A stretch of 13,877 nt of DNA from an uncultured Chitinophagaceae bacterium (GTDB lineage: Bacteria > Bacteroidota > Bacteroidia > Chitinophagales > Chitinophagaceae), in assembly GCA_946479005.1 (NCBI GenBank), contig CAMLEM010000011.1, positions 1 through 13,877 on the forward strand, read 5' to 3'. A program made the translations under genes and the position numbers. The notes beneath the pieces were generated by a model. The model had not been told where the DNA came from. It saw only the letters and a program-made list of their open reading frames with translations, and ran no database searches. Positions 6,481 to 13,877 of the stretch are shown one piece after another; the first letter of the stretch is position 1, and every line of letters starts with the position of its first letter.

Positions 6481-8292
6481 TCACTCCTTTTCTTTCTTTC
6501 CTTTTTTCACCTTGGTGTAAAGCGCCTTCGCCTGCTGCACAATGGAGATGAATTCCTTTTGAAGCAGATCGTCAGTTCCCGACGAAGACTCGGCAATGGT
6601 GAGAATGGCATTCCAGTCACCGTTTTTTACAAAAGGAGAAGAACGCAGTAGCCCTCCAAAAAGCGCAACAGCGGAAGAAAACTTATACGAATTATCCAGC
6701 TCCTCAAATGGCTGATAGTCGAAATGGCTTACCTGCTCAAAAGCCCCCTTGACCTTGGGATCCTGGGGATCATTGTACTTTAAGCGCATATAAGCGAACT
6801 TCCCGCTGGTATAGTGATCCTTGATCGCACCCCGGTTGATCTCGGTGGGCACGATCTCGAAAAGTGCAACCATCGAGTAGCCGGAACCGATCTCTCCTCC
6901 CTCTATCATCGACAGGGAGTCCCGGAGCGCTCCTACCTTGTTATCAAACCCGATCAGCCGGTATTCTTTCACATACTCCGGGTTGAACTCAACATCCATA
7001 TACACATCATCCGCCACAGAATAAAGCGTTTGGGTGAATTCCTTCAGCAACACCTTCTCGGCTTCCTGGAAATTATCCAGGTAAGCGAAATTGCCATTCC
7101 CTTTTTTCGCGAGTGTCTGGATCTTGGAATCCTTATAATTACCCATCCCCACACCCAGACAGGTCAGGTAGATCCCCGATTCACGCTGTACACTGATCAA
7201 TTCATCCAGCTCCGCTTCTGTTTTCAGCCCAACGTTGAAATCTCCGTCCGTGGCCAGGATCACCCGGTTATTCCCTTCCTTGATAAAATGATTCCTTGCC
7301 ACGCTATAGGCCAGCTTAATTCCGGATTCCCCGGGCGTGGAGCCGCCCGGCACCAGCTCATCAATGGCCTTTAAGATCTTTTCCCTCTCGATCCCGCTGG
7401 TGGGAGGAAGCATTACGCCCGTGACCCCTCCATAAACAACGATGGAGACGGAATCCTTTTCGCGGAGATTGTTCACCAGTAACCGAAAGGCGGATTGCAG
7501 GAGAGGTAACCTGTTCTGCATATCCATTGAGCCGGATACATCCACGAGAAAGACCAGGTGGCTCGGCGGAAGGGTATCGAGGTCCAATTTCTTCGAGGAA
7601 AGATTGACAAAGAACAATTGATTATCGGGATTCCAGGGACAATCGCTGAGCATTGTCCTTATGCTGAATGTTTCCCCGTTCTCCGGCTGGCTGTAATTCA
7701 GGTTGAAATAATTGAGCATCTCCTCCACGCGCACCGCATCAGGAGGGACCATTGATTTCAGTGTTATGAACCGCCTGATATTGCTATATGAAGCGCGGTC
7801 CACATTGAGCGACATCCCTGTACTTGGGAATTTTTTTGCATTGACGAAATGATTCTCCAGGAGCGAAGCATAAGTTTCATCCCCTGCGTACCATCGCTTC
7901 TGCTCCTCCCTGTCGAGGTCGCGGGTAAGGGAAGCCAGTTTTTGCCGGCGGGAACTGGCGGAAGTGGAGAGTTTTTTGAGCTTCACGCTGGAATACCTTT
8001 CCGCATCCAGGACCAGGCATTCCTTGAGATACCCGTCGAGCATGAAACTGAAGCTATCTTTCTGGTGATGGGCCACGATTCCAAAAGTGCCGGAAGAGCC
8101 GCTTCGAAAGATATAACCGGTCCGGTGCTGTAAAATGGTGACGTTCTGTAAAATATTCCCGTTCTCATCCTTCACCTCACCCCGCACATAATACTGCTGG
8201 CTGTCAGCGGAAAAACACAGGAGCAGGAGCAATGTGATATGACATAAGGCCTTCAACGGGATTTTTTCAAAGGATAATTTACAAAAAAACAA
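6481..8292 (-). CDS. Exported VWA-domain protein, YfbK-like, with N-terminal regulatory beta domain
   Basis: A 603-residue protein counted from TTG at 8292. The N-terminus has a hydrophobic signal segment (about 15-32, KALCHITLLLLLCFSAD). Residues 36-105 resemble a carboxypeptidase-regulatory-like beta domain (VRGEVKDENGNILQNVTI, later GTFGI). Residues 155-230 match the YfbK-type region preceding the VWA domain (STGMSLNVDRASYSNIRRFI). The VWA domain (about 245-415) keeps a full metal-ion-dependent adhesion site: DVSGS at 251-255, T319 in GGSTPGESG, and D349 in ATDGDFNVG. A DUF3520-like C-terminus follows (about 425-595), then a lysine-rich tail. No ATG precedes residue 84, so initiation is TTG. 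TTG at 8256 would give a tidier signal peptide (MKALCHITLLLLL) and 591 residues. It is the last gene of the five-gene minus-strand run, 7 bases after hpt. The role is unknown; periplasmic or surface protein binding is likely. Confidence 0.88.
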   Translation of the reverse strand: MFFCKLSFEKIPLKALCHITLLLLLCFSADSQQYYVRGEVKDENGNILQNVTILQHRTGYIFRSGSSGTFGIVAHHQKDSFSFMLDGYLKECLVLDAERYSSVKLKKLSTSASSRRQKLASLTRDLDREEQKRWYAGDETYASLLENHFVNAKKFPSTGMSLNVDRASYSNIRRFITLKSMVPPDAVRVEEMLNYFNLNYSQPENGETFSIRTMLSDCPWNPDNQLFFVNLSSKKLDLDTLPPSHLVFLVDVSGSMDMQNRLPLLQSAFRLLVNNLREKDSVSIVVYGGVTGVMLPPTSGIEREKILKAIDELVPGGSTPGESGIKLAYSVARNHFIKEGNNRVILATDGDFNVGLKTEAELDELISVQRESGIYLTCLGVGMGNYKDSKIQTLAKKGNGNFAYLDNFQEAEKVLLKEFTQTLYSVADDVYMDVEFNPEYVKEYRLIGFDNKVGALRDSLSMIEGGEIGSGYSMVALFEIVPTEINRGAIKDHYTSGKFAYMRLKYNDPQDPKVKGAFEQVSHFDYQPFEELDNSYKFSSAVALFGGLLRSSPFVKNGDWNAILTIAESSSGTDDLLQKEFISIVQQAKALYTKVKKGKKEKE

Positions 8293-8299
8293 GGAGAGC

Positions 8300-8833
8300 T
8301 TAAATGACCTGGTAGATCTCCTTTAGATTCCTCCCAAGTCCGTCATAATCAAGTCCGTAACCCACAACGAACTTATTAGGTATATCAAAGCCGATATAGT
8401 CGATATGAAGAGGGTACTCGGTGGCCTCGGATTTATGAAGTAGCGCGGCGATCCTCAGTGAGCCGGGTTGTTGGTGCATCAGCTTTGGCAAAAAATCATG
8501 AAGCGTTTTCCCGGTGTCAACGATATCTTCAACAATGACAACATCTTTACCAAAAAGGTCTTCCTCAAGGCCAATGGAGGTGACCACTTTTCCCGAGGAT
8601 TTCAGGCCTTTATAGGAGGCCAGCTTGATAAAACAAAGCTCCGCTTCGATGTTAAGATGCTTAAAGAGATCGGAAGCGAACATAAACGAACCATTGAGGA
8701 TGGCTATGAACAAAGGCCTCTTCCCTTTATAATCCTCGTTTATTTTATCGGCCAGTTCCTTTACTCTTTGCTGGATGGTTTCTTCGGGGAGATAGATCTC
8801 GAAATCTTTGTCATGCACTTTGATGTGTGACAT
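8300..8833 (-). CDS. hpt: Hypoxanthine phosphoribosyltransferase
   Basis: A 177-residue cytoplasmic purine-salvage enzyme converting hypoxanthine (and usually guanine) plus PRPP to IMP (GMP). The type I PRTase signature is intact: VVIVEDIVDTGKT (98-110), with the acidic pair E102-D103. NGSFMF (47-52) forms the pyrophosphate-side loop, and KFVVGYGLDYDGLGRNL (154-170) is the family-typical purine-site and C-terminal segment. Length is typical. ATG at 8833 is 12 bases after the stop of the GH73 gene, and the VWA gene starts 7 bases downstream, so it is probably the fourth gene of an operon. Close relatives are often named hpt; exact base preference cannot be read from sequence. Confidence 0.95.
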   Translation of the reverse strand: MSHIKVHDKDFEIYLPEETIQQRVKELADKINEDYKGKRPLFIAILNGSFMFASDLFKHLNIEAELCFIKLASYKGLKSSGKVVTSIGLEEDLFGKDVVIVEDIVDTGKTLHDFLPKLMHQQPGSLRIAALLHKSEATEYPLHIDYIGFDIPNKFVVGYGLDYDGLGRNLKEIYQVI

Positions 8834-8845
8834 ATAATAAGCAGT

Positions 8846-9871
8846 TTAGTGGGTTGATCCGCCAGGCGTGGGAACCATTGAATATTTTTCCCTGACGGCG
8901 AGCTTTGGAACGATCGCTGACCTGATCTGCAAGCTAAGCTTCTCTCCGGGAGCGGGCATATCTCCCGCCTTCAGCCAGTTGAGTTCTCTCAGGCTTTCCT
9001 CGCGTATCGCATACAATTGGGCAATATCGTGCAGGTTCTCGCCGGGCTGTACAATATGGAATTCCACGGAACCCGTTTTACGTTTCCTTTGCAGGTACAC
9101 GAGCTGGTCATATTCCACCGTTTCCGTGCGGGGGATCTCGTTGAACTCATAAAGCCGGGAAAGATCCACTCCATAGGTTTGGGCAATGGCGAGGTAAGGC
9201 ACCCCTCTTGTCACATAAACCACTTTTGTATCGTGGATCCTGAAAACACCTGCCGGATAGGTGGGGGATTTCTTTACGGGCTCCGCAGGCAACTCTTCCT
9301 CCTCCCTGGCACTGGCAGCTACAACAGGATCCTGCTCGGTGACCGGCGCTTTCTTACCGAGCGCGATCAGCGAATAATCGTTCAGGTTATAATCTTCGAT
9401 GATCTTGATCAGGGCAACAGGGTACTTGGGATTTGTGGCATACCCTGCTTTCTTGAGGCCATAACACCAGGCCTTGTAATCGGTGGGATCAAGATCAAAA
9501 AGAAAGGCATAACGTGCATTTTGCCTGAGGAAATTGGAATGATCCCGGTAAGAATCCATCGCTGATGGATATTTCCGGAAACATTCCTGCCTGTAATCAT
9601 CGTCGTGCCGTACAGATTCGCCGGTCCAGTTAGATTTGCACTTGATACCGAAATGATTGCTTGAGCGTGTCACCAGGTCACTGGTCCCTGCCGTGGTTTC
9701 CAGGATGCCCTGGGCGAGCTTTACGGAAGCCGGCACACCGGTTCGTTGCATTTCTTCGATGGCTATTTCCCTGTAAGTATCAATATAGTTTTTGATGACT
9801 TCCGCGTTTTGCGCCTGGGCAGTCCCGGTTGCAAGCAGCAGCAGGATGGCTATCGATCGTAGTTTTTGCAT
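8846..9871 (-). CDS. Secreted GH73 glucosaminidase with two LysM repeats
   Basis: A 341-residue exported peptidoglycan hydrolase. The signal peptide is residues 1-20 (MQKLRSIAILLLLATGTAQA before Q21). The GH73/FlgJ-type glucosaminidase domain spans about 25-165, with KLAQGILETTAGTSDL holding the probable catalytic E58, then NHFGIKCK (72-79), FRKYPSAMDSYRDHSNFL (98-115) and the closing GYATNPKYPVALIKII (143-158). An acidic, proline-containing linker (about 175-205) leads to one weak LysM-like repeat (about 215-262) and a clearer one (about 270-316, FHIVQPGENLHDIAQLYAI). It should cleave N-acetylglucosaminyl bonds in peptidoglycan in the periplasm. It is third in the minus-strand run, 15 bases after the O-methyltransferase and 12 before hpt. 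Such enzymes are common in Bacteroidota; a dedicated process (division, remodelling) cannot be assigned. Confidence 0.93.
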   Translation of the reverse strand: MQKLRSIAILLLLATGTAQAQNAEVIKNYIDTYREIAIEEMQRTGVPASVKLAQGILETTAGTSDLVTRSSNHFGIKCKSNWTGESVRHDDDYRQECFRKYPSAMDSYRDHSNFLRQNARYAFLFDLDPTDYKAWCYGLKKAGYATNPKYPVALIKIIEDYNLNDYSLIALGKKAPVTEQDPVVAASAREEEELPAEPVKKSPTYPAGVFRIHDTKVVYVTRGVPYLAIAQTYGVDLSRLYEFNEIPRTETVEYDQLVYLQRKRKTGSVEFHIVQPGENLHDIAQLYAIREESLRELNWLKAGDMPAPGEKLSLQIRSAIVPKLAVREKYSMVPTPGGSTH

Positions 9872-9886
9872 CAGGGCGGTTTGATT

Positions 9887-10525
9887 TTAAATTTTTCGCA
9901 AAAGGAGCAGTCCGTCCCGGAGCGTCAGTACCATCTTCTCAACATCCTCCCTGGACCGGATAAAATCATTGAATGCCTTGATCCCTTTTGCGCTCTTTCC
10001 TTTTACGGGGTCTTCAAGTACCTCCCCGTGAAAAAAAATATTATCTGCGAAAATAAACCCGTTTTTCCGGAGATGCGGTAAAACGAGCTTAAAATATTCA
10101 ATATATGCGGGTTTATCCGCATCTATAAAGACCAGGTCCCAGGTTTCTTTAAGCCGCGGAACGATATCTAACGCATTTCCCACGTGTAAAATTATCTGTT
10201 CGGGCCGGGCGAAACGATCGAAAAAAGCTCTCGCCCGGGCAGCGTCCTCCTCTCTCAGTTCAATGGTATGTACCTGCCCATCCAGGGTCAGCCCCTTGGC
10301 CAGTGACAGGGCGCTAAAACCTGTGAACGTGCCGATCTCCAATACCCTCCGCGGCCGGATCATATGGCTGGCCATTTCGAGGAACTTTCCCTGTAAATGA
10401 CCACTTAGCATCTGCGCCTCAGGGTGATTCTTTTCTGTGAAATCGATGATCTCCTGTAATAATGGATCTGGCGGACTACTAAGTTTCCCGGCATAGGATT
10501 CCACCAAAGGATTGACAAGTTCCAA
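9887..10525 (-). CDS. SAM-dependent O-methyltransferase, CCoAOMT-like family
   Basis: A 212-residue cytoplasmic methyltransferase of the caffeoyl-CoA/catechol O-methyltransferase type. SAM-binding motif I is EIGTFTGFSALSLA (63-76), with an acidic residue after strand 2 (IELREE, 88-93). The metal and catalytic residues are in place: D135 in FIDADK (133-138), and D161-N162 in FADNIFFHGEV (159-169). The C-terminus RDGLLLLRK is typical. Initiation must be TTG at 10525: no ATG lies in frame upstream, and the first Met (residue 39) would cut the N-terminal helices. GAGG lies 3 bases before the TTG, an unusual Shine-Dalgarno-like aid here. It begins 11 bases after the symporter stop. The substrate is unknown; bacterial members accept catechols and other phenolics. 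Confidence 0.92.
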   Translation of the reverse strand: MELVNPLVESYAGKLSSPPDPLLQEIIDFTEKNHPEAQMLSGHLQGKFLEMASHMIRPRRVLEIGTFTGFSALSLAKGLTLDGQVHTIELREEDAARARAFFDRFARPEQIILHVGNALDIVPRLKETWDLVFIDADKPAYIEYFKLVLPHLRKNGFIFADNIFFHGEVLEDPVKGKSAKGIKAFNDFIRSREDVEKMVLTLRDGLLLLRKI

Positions 10526-10536
10526 GACCTCAGTTT

Positions 10537-12057
10537 TTATGTTGCGTGACCAGGATCCGGTTTGCCTTCACTTTTCCTGGAAATCATCCAGAGCCCGGCA
10601 AAAGTGAGGATCCCATTGATAAGTATCAATTCGTTCCCGATCCTGTAACCGTTGAACAGGCCGCCTTCCGGAAGGGGAATGTTCATATGCAATTTTGCAG
10701 AATACCATTCGGGGTTGCTGGCCAGGTCAATGCCCAGCGCCAGCAGGGGCGCGATGATACAAACCGCCCAAATGAAATTCTCATTCAATTTCCGCTTTGT
10801 CAGGATGCCGAAGGCGAATAGGCCTAATAAGGGGCCATAGGTGACACCGGCGAGTTTCAATATGAGATCGATGATGAGCTTATCATTGATCACTTTGAAA
10901 AGAAGCACCATCAGGAAGAATATAACGGCAAAGGTGAAATGCACTTTCAAACGGGTTCTTTTCTTCTCTTTTTCCGTTCCTTCTCTTTTCTTGATGCCTA
11001 AAATATCGATGCAAAACGAAGAGGTCAGGGAAGTGATCGCCCCGTCCACGCTCGGGAACAATGCAGAGATCAGGGCGAGAACAAAAATGATCCCGATCGC
11101 CCCTCCGAATCTTTCCAGCGCAATAAAGGGAAACAGTTCATCAGGTGGCTTGTTGATACCATTCACGTTGGCATAGAGGTATAACACACCCCCCAATACC
11201 AGGAAGAGAAAATTCACGATGATCAGTACCGTGGTGAAGGTGATCATATTCTTTTGGGAATCCCGGAGGGTCCTCACGCTGATGTTCTTCTGCATCATTT
11301 CCTGGTCAAGCCCCGTCATCGCGATGGCAATGAACATCCCTCCCAGGATATGCTTCCACATATAGGAGCTCGAATTGACATCGGTATTGAAGATCTGCGT
11401 ATAACCCTTCTCCGACATCATCGACCAGGCTCCGCCAAAATCCGTACCCAGGGCATTCACCACTACGATCGTGCAAACCACAAGACCCAGCAGCATACCC
11501 GTGGTTTGCAGGGTATCAGTATAAACGATCGTCTTCACCCCTCCTTCGAAGGTGTATAATAATATCAATACGAGGATAACCAGCGAGGTTAACCAGAATG
11601 GGATCCCCAGATCGTTGAAAATGAAAAGCTGGAGTGTAACAATAACGAGGTAAAGCCTTGCCGTAGCACCCACCGTTCTTGAAAGGATAAAAAAGAACGC
11701 GCCGGCCTTGTGCGCATTCACCCCGAACCTCCGCTCCAGGTAGGTGTAAATGCTGGTCAGGTTCATTTTATAATACAGGGGAAGCAACACAAAGGCGATC
11801 ACGGCATACCCGAAAAGATAGCCGATCACCACCTGGAAATAGAAAAAATTGCTGGCTCCCACAGCCCCGGGTACACTTACAAAGGTGACCCCGGAAAGGG
11901 AAGTGCCGATCATACCAAAGGCCACCAGCATCCAATTGCTGTTGCGGTTCCCAATGAAAAATGAATCATTGTTGGAATTCCGCGAGGTGAACCACGCAAC
12001 GGTCAGCAGCAATACGAAATACCCAATGACGAATGAAAAGAGGACGACAGGACTCAT
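10537..12057 (-). CDS. Sodium:solute symporter (SSS/SLC5 family)
   Basis: A 506-residue polytopic inner-membrane transporter with about 13 hydrophobic helices, consistent with the LeuT-like SSS fold. Seen directly: helix 1 region GMIGTSLSGVTFVSVPGAVG (48-67), with the unwound TM1-type glycine/serine segment; EGGVKTIVYTDTLQ (171-184), a strong SSS signature; GLDQEMMQKN (249-258); and the helix 8-type segment SVDGAITSLTSSFCIDI (336-352), whose serines fit the Na2 sodium site. A charged cytoplasmic loop, KKREGTEKEKKRTRLK, lies at 356-371. It probably couples Na+ entry to uptake of an unidentified organic solute; the family covers sugars, amino acids, sialic acid and anions. It is the first gene of the tightly packed minus-strand run, and its ATG lies 26 bases from the divergent LOG gene start. 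Confidence 0.93.
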   Translation of the reverse strand: MSPVVLFSFVIGYFVLLLTVAWFTSRNSNNDSFFIGNRNSNWMLVAFGMIGTSLSGVTFVSVPGAVGASNFFYFQVVIGYLFGYAVIAFVLLPLYYKMNLTSIYTYLERRFGVNAHKAGAFFFILSRTVGATARLYLVIVTLQLFIFNDLGIPFWLTSLVILVLILLYTFEGGVKTIVYTDTLQTTGMLLGLVVCTIVVVNALGTDFGGAWSMMSEKGYTQIFNTDVNSSSYMWKHILGGMFIAIAMTGLDQEMMQKNISVRTLRDSQKNMITFTTVLIIVNFLFLVLGGVLYLYANVNGINKPPDELFPFIALERFGGAIGIIFVLALISALFPSVDGAITSLTSSFCIDILGIKKREGTEKEKKRTRLKVHFTFAVIFFLMVLLFKVINDKLIIDLILKLAGVTYGPLLGLFAFGILTKRKLNENFIWAVCIIAPLLALGIDLASNPEWYSAKLHMNIPLPEGGLFNGYRIGNELILINGILTFAGLWMISRKSEGKPDPGHAT

Positions 12058-12061
12058 AACC

Positions 12062-12069
12062 TACCTTTG
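12062..12069 (+). promoter_or_regulatory. Candidate -7 box of the LOG-family gene (TACCTTTG)
   Basis: TACCTTTG is a perfect TAnnTTTG match and the same octamer as before grpE. It ends 14 bases before the ATG at 12084. No TTTG or TTG -33 element was seen 17-23 bases upstream, where the sequence is the start of the symporter gene. Only 26 bases separate the two start codons, so control regions must overlap coding sequence. A clear minus-strand promoter for the symporter was not found. Confidence 0.4.
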
Positions 12070-12083
12070 CGGCAAGATAATCA

Positions 12084-12623
12084 ATGATGGCAATAAGTTC
12101 TCTTGCGGTTTTTTGTGGTTCGAAAAATGGAACAGATCCCCTGTTCACACAACACTCGGTCCAACTGGGCAGGTTGCTGGCCGAAAATAATGTTAAACTG
12201 GTCTACGGAGGTGGGAGCGCGGGCCTGATGGGCGCGATCGCCGACAGTGTGATGGACAATGGCGGAAGTGTTACAGGGATCATTCCCCGCATTCTCGTTG
12301 AATGGGAAAGGCAGCACCTGGGGATCACCGAGCTCATCATCTCCGATGATATCCAGGAAAGAAAAAGAAGGATCTACAGTCTCTGTGATGCGGCGCTCAT
12401 CCTGCCCGGGGGTTTTGGTACGATGGATGAGCTCTTCGAGATCATTACCTGGAACCAGCTCACCATTCACGACAAGGAGATCTTCATTCTCAACAGCGGG
12501 GGATTTTATGATCATCTTATCGCTCACATCTCGGCAATGAAAAAAGAAGGCTTCCTGTATGTGGAAGCCTATGAGAAGATCCATTATCTCGATTCTCCGC
12601 CCGACCTGCTGAATTATCTCTGA
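12084..12623 (+). CDS. LOG-family nucleoside 5'-monophosphate phosphoribohydrolase (TIGR00730 type)
   Basis: A 179-residue cytoplasmic Rossmann-fold protein of the LOG (lysine-decarboxylase-like misnomer) family. Family motifs are complete: AVFCGSKNGTDP (8-19), LVYGGGSAGLMGAIAD (39-54), ERK at 92-94 carrying the catalytic-type arginine, and PGGFGTMDELFE (108-119), matching PGGxGTxxE with its active-site glutamate. Characterised members remove ribose 5'-phosphate from cytokinin riboside monophosphates, and some act on AMP or other purine nucleotides. In a Bacteroidota host the physiological substrate is unclear. ATG occurs twice in a row (12084 and 12087), so the start is uncertain by one codon. 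It is a single gene, divergent from the symporter and convergent with the next gene at a 2-base gap. Confidence 0.93.
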   Translation: MMAISSLAVFCGSKNGTDPLFTQHSVQLGRLLAENNVKLVYGGGSAGLMGAIADSVMDNGGSVTGIIPRILVEWERQHLGITELIISDDIQERKRRIYSLCDAALILPGGFGTMDELFEIITWNQLTIHDKEIFILNSGGFYDHLIAHISAMKKEGFLYVEAYEKIHYLDSPPDLLNYL

Positions 12624-12625
12624 GT

Positions 12626-13267
12626 TCAGCGTCCCTTGTTTCCCAGCCCGATATTAAAGCCCGCACGGATCACCGGCACCATATCCACCCTTTGCTGTGA
12701 AGGATCATTGGGATTGATGCTGACGCGGGTATAGGGTGAGTTTTGATTCTTCAACACATCAAATAAGAGGGAGATGTAGTAAAAAGTTGTACCCCCCTTA
12801 AATCTTCCCTGCGCAAGTCCCGCACCAAGCAATAATGAACTGACATCTTCCTTGTACGTTTCTGTGGGCGAGCCGCCGGGATAGACATATTTCTGCTTGA
12901 TGAAATTATGCTCAAACTGGGCTTGCACGAAAATGATGGGGATGGGATAGATCCTCGTGAAAACGCCGGGGCCCATAATGGTCTGGCGTATCTTATCATC
13001 GTAATACTGGTAATCCCTTGCCCCGCTGTACATAAAGTTGAATACCAGCCCCGCGTCGGCCCAGCTGCTGAGCGTGTGACCCAGCATCGGCGTTGCGCCC
13101 AGGATGGTCTGCTGATTAAAGAATGATACGGTTACACTGCCTCCCGTGAACAGGCCGTCTGAAAATTTTACTTCCGGCTCCGTCTCTTTTGTTTCAGGAT
13201 CCTGCGCGAAAACAATTCCACCGGATAAGACGGCGATCACAAGACCCAATATTCCCTTTTTATACAT
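12626..13267 (-). CDS. Exported protein of unknown function, probable outer-membrane beta-barrel
   Basis: A 213-residue protein that I do not recognise. Residues 1-21 form a signal peptide (YKKGILGLVIAVLSGGIVFA before Q22). A short acidic linker, DPETKETEPEVK (23-34), follows. The mature part shows repeated short strands rich in aromatic and alternating hydrophobic residues (SVTVSFF, AGLVFNFMY, IIFVQAQFEHNFI, LLLGAGLA, TFYYISLLFDVL, VIRAGFNIGLG), fitting a small barrel of roughly 8 strands. The end is GNKGR, without the terminal aromatic residue often seen in barrels. There are no cysteines in the mature part. It lies 21 bases downstream of the FAD-oxidase gene and is probably cotranscribed with it. 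A periplasmic beta-protein remains possible. Confidence 0.75.
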   Translation of the reverse strand: MYKKGILGLVIAVLSGGIVFAQDPETKETEPEVKFSDGLFTGGSVTVSFFNQQTILGATPMLGHTLSSWADAGLVFNFMYSGARDYQYYDDKIRQTIMGPGVFTRIYPIPIIFVQAQFEHNFIKQKYVYPGGSPTETYKEDVSSLLLGAGLAQGRFKGGTTFYYISLLFDVLKNQNSPYTRVSINPNDPSQQRVDMVPVIRAGFNIGLGNKGR

Positions 13268-13288
13268 ACTGCTGTTTTATGTTAATTG

Positions 13289-13877
13289 TCAATCAAAAAT
13301 CTTACCTGCATTCAGAATGTGCCCGGGGTCGAAGATCTTTTTTATCTCCTTCATCAGTCGCATCTGCGTGGGATCGAAGATGATATCCATATACTCCTTT
13401 TGAACCAACCCGATGCCGTGCTCGCCGCTCAGCGTCCCGCCAAGCTTTTTGGTCAGCTCAAAGATCTCACGGATCCCTTCCCTGAGAGAACCATTCCAGG
13501 CCTCATCGCTCATTTCCCCTTTGATGATATTTACGTGAAGATTCCCATCGCCTGCGTGGCCATAGCAGACTGAATGGAAGCCATACCTTTTCCCGATCTC
13601 CTTGACACCCCTGAGAAGCACCGGCAACTCCGCCCTCGGCACCACGGTATCCTCCTCCTTATAAATGGAATGGGATTTCACCGCTTCTCCCACCCTTCTC
13701 CTCATCTTCCACAATTCTGCTTTTTGCTGGGCGTCCTCCGCGAAAAGGATCTCACCACATTCAAATTGCTGCACGATCTCCGATATCCCTTCCATTTCAC
13801 GCATCAATACATCCGTGTCATTGCCATCCACTTCTATAAGCAGGTGGGCCTGCACATCAGCTGGAATGCTAACCGCA
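13289..13877 (-). CDS. FAD-linked oxidase, GlcD / D-lactate dehydrogenase type (C-terminal part, 5' end outside window)
   Basis: The frame is open to the right edge, so the GTG at 13855 is internal and about 196 C-terminal residues are seen. They match the FAD-linked oxidase C-terminal domain of glycolate oxidase subunit GlcD and D-lactate dehydrogenases. Signatures are the VQAHLLIEVDG strand, WKMRRRVGEAV, EEDTVVPRAELP, YGHAGDGNLHVNI (His cluster, likely metal/substrate site) and TLSGEHGIGLVQKEYM, ending FDPGHILNAGKIFD. The FAD-binding N-terminal domain would lie beyond the window. These enzymes oxidise 2-hydroxy acids such as D-lactate, glycolate or D-2-hydroxyglutarate; which one is not decidable here. 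The following gene, an unknown exported protein, starts 21 bases after its stop. Confidence 0.93.
   Translation of the reverse strand, partial: AVSIPADVQAHLLIEVDGNDTDVLMREMEGISEIVQQFECGEILFAEDAQQKAELWKMRRRVGEAVKSHSIYKEEDTVVPRAELPVLLRGVKEIGKRYGFHSVCYGHAGDGNLHVNIIKGEMSDEAWNGSLREGIREIFELTKKLGGTLSGEHGIGLVQKEYMDIIFDPTQMRLMKEIKKIFDPGHILNAGKIFD

Noticed and set aside
1..13877. A defence island, mobile element, CRISPR array or secondary-metabolite cluster
   Set aside because: No transposase, integrase, nuclease, repeat array or biosynthetic genes are seen; the genes are mostly common families and composition is even.

Overview
The window looks like an ordinary, gene-dense stretch of a Bacteroidota chromosome, most likely Chitinophagaceae or a close relative. 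The evidence is a type IX secretion (T9SS) type B cargo C-terminus next to a PorP/SprF-family protein, a second protein with a T9SS type A sorting domain, -7 promoter boxes of the form TAnnTTTG, few Shine-Dalgarno sequences, and signal peptides ending in A-Q. Base composition and codon use look even throughout. I see no mobile element, CRISPR array, tRNA or rRNA.

Layout. (1) 1-2230, plus strand: the 3' end of a large PKD-repeat surface protein with a type B sorting domain, then a PorP/SprF outer-membrane protein, probably cotranscribed. (2) 2237-2845, minus: a short aquaporin-family channel without the usual selectivity-filter arginine. (3) 2846-3120: a 275-base intergenic region, then a 111-residue protein (3121-3456, plus) that is essentially a signal peptide plus a T9SS type A sorting domain. 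(4) 3481-4653, minus: an RlmI-like 23S rRNA cytosine methyltransferase. It is divergent from grpE-dnaJ (4748-6477, plus), with back-to-back Bacteroidota-type promoter candidates between them. (5) 6481-12057, minus: five tightly spaced genes read from 12057 downward: a Na+/solute symporter, a CCoAOMT-like O-methyltransferase, a GH73 glucosaminidase with two LysM repeats, hypoxanthine phosphoribosyltransferase, and an exported VWA/YfbK-like protein. Gaps are 7-15 bases, so they are probably one operon. (6) 12084-12623, plus: a LOG-family nucleotide phosphoribohydrolase starting 26 bases from the symporter start. (7) 12626-13877, minus: an unrecognised exported, probably outer-membrane protein, and the C-terminal part of a GlcD-like FAD-linked oxidase cut by the window edge.

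Functional links are local: surface protein with its PorP/SprF partner, and the co-chaperones GrpE and DnaJ. The five-gene operon mixes transport, salvage, cell-wall and surface functions with no obvious single pathway. I found no convincing new multi-gene system. The best leads are the atypical aquaporin filter, the cargo-less T9SS protein with a TTG start directly behind a -7 box, and the composition of the five-gene operon.
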